Shown: piece after piece, positions 1 through 8,500 of the stretch
Layout: every line of letters starts with the position of its first letter
How positions within the stretch are numbered: the stretch's first letter is position 1
From: an uncultured Prevotella sp.
GTDB lineage: Bacteria > Bacteroidota > Bacteroidia > Bacteroidales > Bacteroidaceae
Reading direction: 5' to 3'
Length of the DNA stretch: 14,159 bases
Assembly: GCA_934229335.1 (NCBI GenBank)
Contig: CAKQDQ010000058.1
Span: forward strand, 1 to 14,159
The notes under the pieces: model-generated
What the model saw: the letters and a program-made list of their open reading frames with translations, nothing else
What the model was told of the DNA's origin: nothing
Database searches by the model: none
Program-made: the position numbers and the translations under genes

Positions 1-305
1 ATCTTGTCAGAGAAAGATTAATGGCGATTAACGTGAAAAGAATAGAAAGATTAATTGTAGATTAATGATAGATAAATGGCGATTAATGTGAAAAAACAGA
101 AGGATAATGTGGAAGAACAGCTCTGTTACGGTTGTGCTTCGCACATTTGTCTTTTTAACATTAATCCTCATTAATCTAACGTTAATCTCTCATAAACACT
201 TTTTTGCTCTGTATTAACCATCTTGTCAGAGAAAGATTAATGGTAGATTAATGATAGATTAATGGCGATTAACGTGAAAAAATAGAAAAAATAATGGTAG
301 ATTAA
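1..305. repeat. Helically phased GATTAA repeat region
   Basis: GATTAA occurs on the + strand at 16, 26, 49, 60, 81, 235, 246, 257, 267 and 300. Its reverse complement TTAATC occurs at 161, 171 and 182. Neighbouring copies are mostly 10 or 11 bp apart, about one helical turn, and the middle block lies in the opposite orientation to the two outer blocks. A perfect 24-bp direct repeat (1-24 and 220-243, beginning ATCTTGTCAG) starts both outer blocks, and GATTAACGTGAAAA recurs after it. I see no credible coding sequence. It could be a decayed 10/11-bp minisatellite, a phased protein-binding region or bent DNA; the function is unknown. Confidence 0.75.
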
Positions 306-327
306 CGTGAAAAGAACAGAAAATACA

Positions 328-567
328 TTTCCCAAATTTACCATTCCTTGTTGGTTATACCGACGCTATCTTAAAGTGTTATTTGTCAGGTATTTACGTA
401 AAACAAAATAGAAAGAGAATAAATCGTGTTACGAACACGCCCATATCACCACGCAATAACTATCCTTTCGCACAGTAATAACTATGCTTTCGTGTTGTAA
501 AAACGATGCTTTTGCCGTGTTTCCCAAATTCACCATTTTTGCCATACAATACCACCGCCATAAAGTG
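328..567. repeat. Pair of imperfect ~50-bp direct repeats
   Basis: Positions 328-378 and 520-567 align in the same orientation. Both begin TTTCCCAAATT, continue with ACCATT, then share ATACC, a CGC and AAAGTG in the same order with small gaps. The copies are about 190 bp apart and bracket the 22-bp array at 456-521. They look like a duplicated intergenic segment; no gene is visible between them. Confidence 0.55.
456..521. repeat. 22-bp tandem array, left copy (three degenerate units)
   Basis: ATAACTATC at 456 and ATAACTATG at 478 are exactly 22 bp apart, and a third weaker unit (AAAACGATGCTTTTG) follows at 500, again after 22 bp. Each core is followed by CTTTCG or CTTTTG and a CGYR-like stretch. 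A 6-bp hairpin with stems CGTGTT and AACACG (425-439) lies just upstream, followed by CGCCCATATC. The same unit recurs after the giant gene at the other end of the window. No unique spacers lie between units, so this is not a CRISPR array. Confidence 0.6.
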
Positions 568-637
568 ACCGTATTTAACAAGAGCGCGAAAGGTGGAGTA
601 TAATATATAGTACACGCATTATTATAAGGTGTAACTA

Positions 638-668
638 TTGTGTAATTGAGAAATATTTAGTAATTTTG
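638..668 (+). promoter_or_regulatory. Bacteroidota-type promoter of metG operon
   Basis: TAATTTTG at 661-668 matches the Bacteroidota -7 consensus TAnnTTTG exactly. A TTG at 638-640, 20 bp before the box, fits the weak -33 element. The start point would be near 673-675, giving a leader of about 22 nt before the metG ATG. The leader is A-rich with no Shine-Dalgarno sequence, as usual in this phylum. Confidence 0.7.
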
Positions 669-696
669 CGCTGAAAAACAATTAATAACAACATAC

Positions 697-2766
697 ATGG
701 AACAGAAGAATTATAAGAGAACGACAGTCACAGCCGCTCTGCCATACGCCAACGGTGGCGTACACATAGGTCACTTGGCAGGCGTATATGTGCCTGCTGA
801 CATTTACGTGCGCTATCTTCGACTGAAGAAACGTGACGTAGTGTTCATCGGTGGCTCTGACGAGCACGGTGTGCCTGTAACCATACGTGCCCGCAAGGAG
901 GGCATCACGGTGCAGGAGGTGGTAGACCGCTATCACGAGATGATAAAGAAATCATTTGAGGACTTCGGCATCTCTTTCGATATATACAGCCGTACTACGT
1001 CAAAGATTCACCATAAATTCGCTTCAGACTTCTTCCGCACCCTTTACGATAAGGGCGAGCTGGAAGAGATAACCGAAGAGCAGTACTGCGACGAAGTAAC
1101 GGGCGAGTTCCTTACAGACCGTAACATCGTGGGTACTTGTCCTCGTTGTGGCGCAGAGGGAGCATACGGTGACCAGTGTGAGAAGTGTGGTGCTACGCTG
1201 TCACCAGAGGAACTTATCAACCCTACAAATAAGAATAACCCAGGTCACGGACTCATCAAGAAGCCTACCAAAAACTGGTATCTGCCCCTTGGCAAGTATC
1301 AAGATTGGTTGAAGAAGTGGATTCTTGAAGGACACAAAGAGTGGCGTTCTAACGTTTACGGACAGTGTAAGTCATGGCTCGATATGGACCTTCAGCCACG
1401 TGCCATGACACGTGACCTCGACTGGGGTATCCCTGTTCCTGTAGAGGGAGCTGAGGGAAAGGTGCTCTACGTTTGGTTCGACGCGCCTATCGGTTATATC
1501 TCTAATACCAAGGAACTGTGTGAGAAAGACCCAGAGAAGTGGGGCACATGGCAGAAGTGGTGGCAAGACCCAGAGACACGCCTTATCCACTTCATCGGTA
1601 AGGACAACATCGTGTTCCACTGCCTTATCTTCCCTGTAATGATGAAGGCACACGGTGGCTACATCATGCCAGACAACGTACCGGCAAACGAGTTCCTCAA
1701 CCTTGAGAACGACAAGATTTCTACATCACGTAACTGGGCGGTATGGCTCCACGAATATCTCGTTGATATGCCAGGCAAGCAGGACGTGCTGCGCTATGTG
1801 CTCACTGCCAACGCACCAGAGACAAAGGATAACAACTTCACATGGAAGGACTTTCAAGAGCGTAACAACTCTGAACTCGTAGCAATATATGGCAACTTCG
1901 TTAACCGCGCCCTGCAGTTGACCAAGAAATACTTTGAGGGCAAGGTGCCAGAGTGTGGCGAACTGCTCGACGTTGACACACAGGCCATAGAAGAGTTTAA
2001 GGATGTGAAGAGTAATGTAGAGACACTCCTTGAGCAGTTTAAGTTCCGTGAGGCACAGAAGGAGGCTATGAACCTCGCCCGCATCGGCAACCGTTACATC
2101 ACAGAGTGTGAGCCTTGGAAGGTGTGGAAGACTGACCCAGAGCGTGTGAAGACCATACTCCACGTATGTCTGCAACTTACTGCCAACCTCGCCATCGCCT
2201 TTGAGCCATTCCTTCCGTTCTCAAGCAAGAAATTGCGCGGTATGCTCAACATCGACAGCTTTGAGTGGGAGCAACTCGGTAGCACCGACATTCTTGAGGC
2301 TGGACATCAACTGGCAGAGCCAGAACTGCTGTTCGAGAAGATAGAAGACAGCGTGATAGAGGCACAACTACAGAAGTTGGAGGACACCAAGAAGGCTAAC
2401 GAGGCTGCATCATTCGAACCAGAGCCAGTGAAGGAGAACGTAGACTTCGAGACATTCGAGAAACTTGACATACGCGTAGGTCTCGTAACATCATGCGAGA
2501 AGGTAAAGAAGTCAAAGAAACTCCTCAAGTTCCACATCGATGATGGCACCCCAGAGGGACGCACTATCCTCTCAGGCATTGCTGCATATTACCAAGACCC
2601 ACAAGAGTTGGTAGGCAAGCAGGTGCTCTTCGTGGCAAACTTCGCACCACGTAAGATGATGGGCGAGGAGTCGCAAGGCATGATACTGTCTGCCGTTAAC
2701 TTCGACGGAAGCCTCTCTGTAACAACAACTTCAAAAGACGTAAAACCTGGTTGCCAGGTAGGATAG
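697..2766 (+). CDS. metG: Methionyl-tRNA synthetase with C-terminal tRNA-binding domain
   Basis: This cytoplasmic class I synthetase charges tRNA-Met with methionine using ATP. The 689-residue protein opens with a Rossmann catalytic domain carrying the HIGH signature as VHIGH (His23-His26). A zinc knuckle has Cys148, Cys151, Cys161 and Cys164. The KMSKS loop reads KISTS at 340-344, followed by RNWAVW, as is common in Bacteroidota. A helical anticodon-binding domain follows, and from about residue 581 an EMAP/Trbp-type tRNA-binding domain (KLDIRVG at 589-595, later NFAPRKMMG and SQGMILSA) runs to the end. The length is normal for a MetRS with this fusion. The ATG at 697 lies just downstream of a good promoter and leaves the complete N-terminal strand before HIGH. 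The gene ends in three consecutive in-frame stops (TAG TAG TAA, 2764-2772). argS follows after 39 bp, so it is the first gene of an apparent operon. Confidence 0.97.
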   Translation: MEQKNYKRTTVTAALPYANGGVHIGHLAGVYVPADIYVRYLRLKKRDVVFIGGSDEHGVPVTIRARKEGITVQEVVDRYHEMIKKSFEDFGISFDIYSRTTSKIHHKFASDFFRTLYDKGELEEITEEQYCDEVTGEFLTDRNIVGTCPRCGAEGAYGDQCEKCGATLSPEELINPTNKNNPGHGLIKKPTKNWYLPLGKYQDWLKKWILEGHKEWRSNVYGQCKSWLDMDLQPRAMTRDLDWGIPVPVEGAEGKVLYVWFDAPIGYISNTKELCEKDPEKWGTWQKWWQDPETRLIHFIGKDNIVFHCLIFPVMMKAHGGYIMPDNVPANEFLNLENDKISTSRNWAVWLHEYLVDMPGKQDVLRYVLTANAPETKDNNFTWKDFQERNNSELVAIYGNFVNRALQLTKKYFEGKVPECGELLDVDTQAIEEFKDVKSNVETLLEQFKFREAQKEAMNLARIGNRYITECEPWKVWKTDPERVKTILHVCLQLTANLAIAFEPFLPFSSKKLRGMLNIDSFEWEQLGSTDILEAGHQLAEPELLFEKIEDSVIEAQLQKLEDTKKANEAASFEPEPVKENVDFETFEKLDIRVGLVTSCEKVKKSKKLLKFHIDDGTPEGRTILSGIAAYYQDPQELVGKQVLFVANFAPRKMMGEESQGMILSAVNFDGSLSVTTTSKDVKPGCQVG

Positions 2767-2805
2767 TAGTAACTAACCCACAAAACAACCAAACAACCAA
2801 CTTCA

Positions 2806-4611
2806 ATGGAAAAAACAATAACCGCAGCGGTCATCACCGCGATAAAGGAACTCTACGGACAGGACATCACGGAGAAGATGGCTACGCTGCAGAAAACACG
2901 CAGCGAGTTTGAAGGAAACCTCACACTTGTGGTCTTCCCCTTCCTCAAAATGTCACACAAAAAGCCTGAAGAGACAGCTACAGAGATAGGCGAATGGCTC
3001 GTGAAAAACTGCGATGCCGTGAGCGCATACAATGTGGTAAAGGGCTTCCTGAACCTCTCTATCGCCACTAACACCTGGCTCGACCTACTAAAGAAGATTG
3101 ATGCCGACCCACACTTTGGCGAGAAGCAGGCAACGGAAGAGTCACCACTCGTAATGATAGAGTACTCTTCACCTAACACCAACAAGCCGCTTCACCTCGG
3201 ACACGTGCGTAACAACCTCCTTGGTTGGTCGCTTGCGCAGATTATGCAAGCCAATGGCAACAAGGTGGTGAAGACAAACATCGTCAATGACCGTGGTATA
3301 CACATCTGTAAGTCAATGCTCGCATGGCTGAAGTACGGCAACGGTGAGACACCAGAGACATCTGGCAAGAAGGGCGATCACCTCATCGGCGACTACTATG
3401 TAGCCTTCGATAAGCACTACAAGGCAGAGTGCGAGGAACTCACTAAGCAGTATATCGCCGAGGGAATGGCGGAAGATGCTGCTAAGGAGAAGGCAAAACA
3501 GGAGGCTCCACTCATTAAGGAAGCACACGAGATGCTCGTGAAATGGGAGAACAACGACCCTGAGGTACGTGCACTGTGGGCTAAGATGAACCAGTGGGTG
3601 TATGCGGGCTTCGACGAGACATACAAGGCTCTCGGTGTTAGTTTCGACAAAATATACTATGAGTCAAACACATACCTCGAGGGAAAAGAAAAGGTAGAAG
3701 AAGGTCTTGCAAAGGGATTCTTCTATCGTCGCCCAGACAACTCCGTATGGGCAGACCTTACCAAGGAGGGACTCGACGAGAAGTTGCTGTTGCGCTCTGA
3801 CGGTACATCGGTCTACATGACACAGGACATAGGTACCGCGAAGCTGCGTTTCCAAGACTATCCTATCGACCAGATGATATATGTAGTGGGCAATGAGCAG
3901 AACTACCACTTCCAAGTACTGTCAATCCTGCTCGATAAACTCGGCTTTAAGTGGGGAAAGAGCCTCGTACACTTCTCTTACGGTATGGTAGAACTGCCTA
4001 ACGGTAAGATGAAGTCACGTGAGGGAACCGTCGTTGACGCTGACGATTTGATTGCTTCTATGATTGCTGACGCTCGTAAGACAAGCGATGAATTGGGCAA
4101 AAACAGCGACATGACCGAAGAAGAGAAGCAGGAGATAGCACGCATCGTGGGCATGGGAGCCTTGAAATACTTTATCCTCAAGGTCGACGCTCGTAAGAAT
4201 ATGCTCTTCAATCCAGCGGAATCTATCGATTTCAACGGTAACACCGGTCCGTTCATACAGTATACCTACGCTCGTATTCGTAGCATACTGCGCAAGGCGG
4301 AGGCTGAAGGCATACTGCCAACACTACCTGCCAACGTTGAGATGAACGCTAAGGAGATTGAACTTGTACAGAAGATTAACGAGTATGGAGCAGTTGTCGC
4401 ACAGGCAGGCAAGGACTACAGTCCATCAGGCATCGCCAACTACTGCTTTGAACTCACAAAGACCTTCAACCAGTTCTATCACGACTACTCTGTGCTTGGT
4501 GCCGACACCATGGAGCAGAAGCAGTTGCGACTTACCCTGGCGGCTAATGTTGCCAAGACCATTAAGAACGGTATGGCACTCCTCGGCATTGAGGTGCCAG
4601 AGAGAATGTAA
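2806..4611 (+). CDS. argS: Arginyl-tRNA synthetase
   Basis: This cytoplasmic class I synthetase attaches arginine to tRNA-Arg. The 601-residue product has the ArgRS-specific N-terminal additional domain (about 1-105). Next comes the catalytic fold opened by EYSSPNTNKPLHLGHVRNN, with HLGH at 130-133 as the HIGH motif and NDRGIHICKSM after it. The KMSKS equivalent is KMKSR at 401-405 in GMVELPNGKMKSREG. The C-terminal DALR-type anticodon-binding domain begins near GPFIQYTYARIRSI and runs to the end. Length and motif order are those of a complete enzyme. The ATG at 2806 is preceded by an A/C-rich leader with two ACAACCAA copies and no Shine-Dalgarno sequence. No terminator is visible in the 39-bp gap from metG or the 21-bp gap to the next gene, so I infer co-transcription. 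Confidence 0.97.
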   Translation: MEKTITAAVITAIKELYGQDITEKMATLQKTRSEFEGNLTLVVFPFLKMSHKKPEETATEIGEWLVKNCDAVSAYNVVKGFLNLSIATNTWLDLLKKIDADPHFGEKQATEESPLVMIEYSSPNTNKPLHLGHVRNNLLGWSLAQIMQANGNKVVKTNIVNDRGIHICKSMLAWLKYGNGETPETSGKKGDHLIGDYYVAFDKHYKAECEELTKQYIAEGMAEDAAKEKAKQEAPLIKEAHEMLVKWENNDPEVRALWAKMNQWVYAGFDETYKALGVSFDKIYYESNTYLEGKEKVEEGLAKGFFYRRPDNSVWADLTKEGLDEKLLLRSDGTSVYMTQDIGTAKLRFQDYPIDQMIYVVGNEQNYHFQVLSILLDKLGFKWGKSLVHFSYGMVELPNGKMKSREGTVVDADDLIASMIADARKTSDELGKNSDMTEEEKQEIARIVGMGALKYFILKVDARKNMLFNPAESIDFNGNTGPFIQYTYARIRSILRKAEAEGILPTLPANVEMNAKEIELVQKINEYGAVVAQAGKDYSPSGIANYCFELTKTFNQFYHDYSVLGADTMEQKQLRLTLAANVAKTIKNGMALLGIEVPERM

Positions 4612-4632
4612 GCCTATACCTTATATATAATA

Positions 4633-5049
4633 ATGGTAACACAAGGCAATTCACTGGCATGGGCGGTAGACGCGGCTTGCTCAGGTAATCCAGGCCCGAT
4701 GGAATATCGGGGCGTCGACCTCACCACAGGGCAGCAGGTGTTCCACTTTGGTCCTATCAAAGGCACGAACAATATTGGTGAGTTCCTTGCCATCGTTCAC
4801 GCCCTTGCGCTCATGGAGCAACGCGGCATGAAGGGATATACTATATATAGTGACTCGGTGAATGCACAACTGTGGGTAAAGAAGATGCAGTGTAAGACAA
4901 AACTGGTCGTCGATGCCGATACGCAGAAGGTGCATGAGTTGATAACGAGGGCCGAGAATTGGTTGAGAACACACCAGTTCCGTGTGCCCATCATTAAGTG
5001 GGACACCAAGAACTGGGGAGAGATACCTGCCGACTTTGGACGCAAATAA
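4633..5049 (+). CDS. Small RNase H-fold protein (RNase HI-like)
   Basis: The 138-residue product fits the RNase H fold, whose members cut the RNA strand of RNA-DNA hybrids. The four expected acidic residues are visible: Asp13 in AVDAACSGNPGP, Glu50 in GTNNIGEF, Asp74 in IYSDS, and Asp134 near the C-terminus in WGEIPADFGRK. It is shorter than the E. coli RNase HI (155 residues). The stretch after Asp74 is compact and lacks an obvious tryptophan-rich basic protrusion, and the usual His loop before the last Asp is replaced by KNWGEIPAD. No N-terminal viroplasmin-like hybrid-binding domain is present. It follows argS by 21 bp and is the last gene before a strong terminator, so it is probably the third gene of the metG operon. 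Hybrid cleavage is likely but inferred. A role in RNA-primer or R-loop removal would be an extrapolation. Confidence 0.88.
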   Translation: MVTQGNSLAWAVDAACSGNPGPMEYRGVDLTTGQQVFHFGPIKGTNNIGEFLAIVHALALMEQRGMKGYTIYSDSVNAQLWVKKMQCKTKLVVDADTQKVHELITRAENWLRTHQFRVPIIKWDTKNWGEIPADFGRK

Positions 5050-5156
5050 TATCCATTTTATCGAGTTGATAATGATGTTTGGACGTCTATTCGCTCTTCC
5101 ATATAAAGGCAAAAAAAACAAATGATATATAATTGTTAAAGAAAGTAAACAGTAAG

Positions 5157-5197
5157 AAAAAAGTTGATATAAGTCAAACTTATGTCAACTTTTTTTT
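5157..5197. terminator. Intrinsic terminator after metG operon, probably bidirectional
   Basis: AAGTTGATATAAG (5161-5173) pairs with CTTATGTCAACTT (5179-5191) over 13 bp with one G-T pair and a 5-nt loop. Six A residues precede the stem and a run of eight T residues (5190-5197) ends it, so the structure can terminate transcription from either side. It lies 107 bp after the RNase H-like gene. Positions 5050-5156 hold nothing else I can recognise. Confidence 0.85.
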
Positions 5198-5198
5198 A

Positions 5199-5206
5199 TA
5201 ACTTTG
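5199..5206 (+). promoter_or_regulatory. Candidate -7 box immediately downstream of terminator
   Basis: TAACTTTG followed by C matches the Bacteroidota -7 consensus TAnnTTTGC. It begins one base after the terminator T-run. No clear -33 TTG exists at the normal distance, because that position falls inside the terminator hairpin. If active it would start RNA near 5211-5213. Confidence 0.5.
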
Positions 5207-5211
5207 CAAAT

Positions 5212-5378
5212 GTAATCCGGTGGAAAACCCAATCTTAATCCTTTCTCATAATACTATATTTACACATTGGATAATCTTACCTGAAACACCACTTAATACA
5301 AGACCTAAACTTAACACATCGGATAGGCAATATAGAATCTCTCCGCATCCCCGTTTGGGGGTGCGGAGAGTGCTTTTT
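5212..5378 (+). ncRNA. Candidate small RNA between two terminators
   Basis: A -7 box at 5199-5206 and a strong terminator at 5339-5378 define a possible transcript of about 165 nt. No convincing reading frame with a good start lies inside it. The giant gene has its own -7 box 140 bp further down, so this unit need not be its leader. It could also be a premature-termination leader if transcription reads on. I do not recognise a known RNA family, and expression is unproven. Confidence 0.35.
5339..5378 (+). terminator. Very strong intrinsic terminator
   Basis: CTCTCCGCATCCCC (5339-5352) pairs with GGGGGTGCGGAGAG (5357-5370) over 14 bp with a single T-G pair and a GTTT loop. TGCTTTTT follows. 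The stem is GC-rich in an AT-rich intergenic region. It lies 215 bp before the giant gene and would stop both the candidate small RNA and any read-through from the metG operon. Confidence 0.85.
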
Positions 5379-5436
5379 ATGTGGAATGAGTATAATTTTA
5401 TATATAAAGGGAATCAACGTTTCAACTACAGTAATG

Positions 5437-5470
5437 GGTAAAAAAAGTGCAAAGTGGTAAAAAATAGTGC
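5437..5470 (+). promoter_or_regulatory. Tandem direct repeat, candidate activator/operator site
   Basis: GGTAAAAAAAGTGC (5437-5450) is repeated as GGTAAAAAATAGTGC (5456-5470), both followed by A-rich sequence. The offset is 19-20 bp, close to two helical turns, so both copies would face the same side of DNA. They lie roughly 65-100 bp upstream of the likely start point of the giant gene. That is a typical position for an activator such as an AraC-type or hybrid two-component regulator; the regulator itself is not in the window. Confidence 0.4.
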
Positions 5471-5520
5471 ATAAATGAAATATTTTTGAACAATTATTAG
5501 TTTTTTTATATAAAAATATG

Positions 5521-5528
5521 TAATTTTG
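5521..5528 (+). promoter_or_regulatory. -7 box of the giant pectin methylesterase gene
   Basis: TAATTTTG matches TAnnTTTG exactly and is identical to the metG -7 box. No clear TTG is visible at the -33 position; a T-run at 5501-5507 lies there instead. A weak -33 would fit a promoter that depends on an activator. The start point would be near 5534, leaving an A-rich leader of about 60 nt before the ATG at 5594. Confidence 0.65.
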
Positions 5529-5593
5529 TAGGCGATGTGTCATCAGAAAATTACACATCTATCTATTGTTCAACTAACTACAAAAAACCTAAA

Positions 5594-8500
5594 ATGAGGC
5601 AAACTTTTAGAACTTACTTGACGCTGTTGTTGCTCTTGTTGAGTACAACCGTGTCGTGGGCTGGCTTCAAAAACTTCAGTGCCGTGCTGAATAATCAGAC
5701 CGGAACACTGTTGACGGCTGAAGAACAAACCCAAGGTACTGCCGTGAACTTCGGTATCGCGGTGGATGATGCCGGCAATGTTACGCGCGTAGCTGCCGAC
5801 GATGCCAGTGCCGTTGCAACCATCAGCGGCAAGTATCACAGTGACCACGGTATGACGGGACTTAACGTTACCGTTCCTGTAGAGGGCAATGTGAAAATCA
5901 CAGTAGGACAGTGTACCTACTCAGGAAGTGACATCACCGTAAAGAACGCTGCGGGAGAGGTCGTTGTAACGAAAACTCCTGGTAAGGCTTGTTGGAAAAA
6001 TGACCGTTCCAACGTGACAGAAGTCTATTACACTGGCGATGCTACTACATTGACAATAAGCGGCATGGGATATTGCCCTTACGTAGCAGTAGAGAAGTCG
6101 GAGAAGGTAGTAGCAAAGTATAACATCGCATACTCTCTTGGTGCAGAGACTGCAGAGGGCGTTGTTCCTGCCACAACCACATGGACAGAGGGCGACACAT
6201 ACAACGTGCCAGGAAACTTCACCTTATATAAAGAAGGTTACACTCTGACAGGATGGAACGATGGTAACGCTACTGTAAAGTTAGGCGAGGCATACACTCC
6301 TGCCGCTGACGTTACGCTGACACCTGTCTTCACTCAGAATACCAAGACCCTTGCAGACCGCAAGGAGGCTATAACACTGAAGTGGGATTTCCAGAGAAAG
6401 AATGGCGCACCATTCATCGCGGCACAAGGAAGCAACAATGGCGTTGGCGTATGGGTAACACAGGCTACTGTTGACGGAGAACTTATCGACGTAAAACTGG
6501 ACTATGACGCTACGTCTGGAAAGATTGCTAACGCCAACTGGACAGACTGGTGCCAGATGAACAATGGTACAAAATTGACTATTCCATCGGCTAAGGGTGC
6601 AGTTGTTAGCATTGAGGCGTACTCTGCTCCTACCACAACTACCATCGACGGACAGACCGATTACACCGCTAACGGCAACGTTATAACATATAATGTAGCT
6701 AACAAGGCAGACGCTATCGACATCGTTATCGGTGATGGCTCATACTATCGTTACGTTCAGACCGTGCTTCCTGTAGTAGAGAACGAAGGCGGCAAGACAT
6801 ATACCAACGAACCAACAAGCGTTGTGTTCGCGATGAGTGACATGGCTAACACTGGCGCTAATGTCGCTACACCAACAGACGCGTTCAGCACTGTAGCCTT
6901 TGACAGTGGCGATTGCACACTAAATGGTATAACATCTATAACAAATCCTGACGGTAGCAACACAGGAATCACAGGTATAAAATTCAGACCTGCTGGTACA
7001 ACAAAAGAACTTAACTGGTTTGTTCGCCCTGCTACAGGACTCACATTCACCCCAACAAAGGTATCAGGTTACGTAAACCGTTGTGGAACTGACGCTGGTA
7101 ACGGTATCGTTATCACCGCCCATAAGGAGAATGGTGAGACTGTTGCGCTCGGTACATACACCGCATGGCGTCAGGGTAAGTCTTCATCAGGCAAGGACTA
7201 CGACAAGACTGCCATCGCAAAATATGAGATTACTCTCACTGCAGAGCAGCAAGCGAAACTCTCTGGCACCGAAGGCTTCTACCTGACATCAGCCGTTGGC
7301 GTTGGTAGTACTAAGGAAGGTGCCTTCGGTAGGGTTACTATCGAGGGGGTGGTAACCACAGCACGCTTTCCATTGAAGATAGATTTTCGTGAAGAAGGAC
7401 CTAAAATTCTTATGCCTGCAAGTGGACAATTACCATCAGGAGTAACTTTGGATAAAGGAACATTTTACGACAGTACTCATGGTTACTCTAATGCACAGAT
7501 TACAGTAAAGGTTGATGGCGCAATGAAATTTACTGTTGGTGGTTGTGCTCTCAACACCAACAACCCTACCGTCTCTATTAACGGAGGTACTCCTATAACC
7601 ATAAATACTAAGGATATAGGTTGTGATGAAAGTGGAGTGGGGACGTATTCGAAATATGCAGAGTATATTTATAAAGATGATAAAGTCGCCACATTGGTAT
7701 TTACGTTAGGTGACTATTGTCCATATTTCTTTGCTGAGGAGTGGGTACCGGAAATATACACTGTCTCTTTCGATTTACCAGAGGAATGGGCAGACAAAAT
7801 ACAGGGAGAATTTACCAAAACTAAAAGTATTAAATGTGATAGATATGGAAATGCCACGATGCCAAAAGGCTGGACTTTCTATTGTGAAGGCTATACCTTT
7901 GCAGGTTGGACAGATGGTACCAACGTCTATAAGGCAGGCGAGGTATACACCTTTGAAAAAGATGTGACGTTAACTCCCAAAATGGTAAAGAACACCGTGA
8001 CGTTGACCGATGCCAACACTCCGACAAAGGTAGTATGGGCTTTTGATCATACGAAGGCTCCAGAAATGGAAGCGTCAAACAGCAAAACACTCTTAATCTA
8101 CACTCAAAATGCCACAATAGAGGAACAAAATATAGACGTTCCATTGCGAATAGATGTTTCAAGAAATATTGCTAAGATCACAAATGCCGACAAACGCATA
8201 AACAATTTAAGTGGTGAAGGCGCACAGATAAACGACAATACGGTACTGACCATCCCCGCTGTCTACGGAATGAGGATAGAGATAAACGCTTCCGACAAAG
8301 TAGACGATGCAAGCTCCAATACCACAACACACTTTGGTAACAAAGCGGATTTTGATTCATGGGTAGTGCTGCAAGATAATGATGGTGACTATAAAGACAA
8401 AGATAGCCTTATAACAAACAATGGCAAGACCATCTCTTTCGTTTATAAGGGCAATCACACGTCTCTCGATATACTTGTGGCAAAGGCTGGTACTACTATG

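Noticed and set aside
133..145. Hairpin TGTGC-TTC-GCACA as a terminator of an upstream gene
   Set aside because: Only five base pairs, with the T-run several bases away; too weak to call.
456..521. CRISPR array at 456-521 or 13947-14056
   Set aside because: Units are a contiguous 22-bp tandem repeat with no unique spacers and no cas genes nearby.
1726..2175. 149-codon open frame on the minus strand inside metG
   Set aside because: It overlaps conserved MetRS sequence and has no recognisable features.
4681..5121. 146-codon minus-strand frame over the RNase H-like gene
   Set aside because: The + strand frame carries all four RNase H acidic residues and sits in operon spacing, while the minus frame has no such support.
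5220..5441. Small GTG-start open frame of 73 codons
   Set aside because: It runs straight through the strong terminator hairpin at 5339-5378, has no recognisable protein features and ends within the putative operator region.
5537..5593. Upstream GTG extending the giant protein by 19 residues
   Set aside because: It lies only about nine bases after the -7 box, almost at the predicted transcript start, and would put polar residues before the signal peptide. The ATG at 5594 gives a normal secretion signal.
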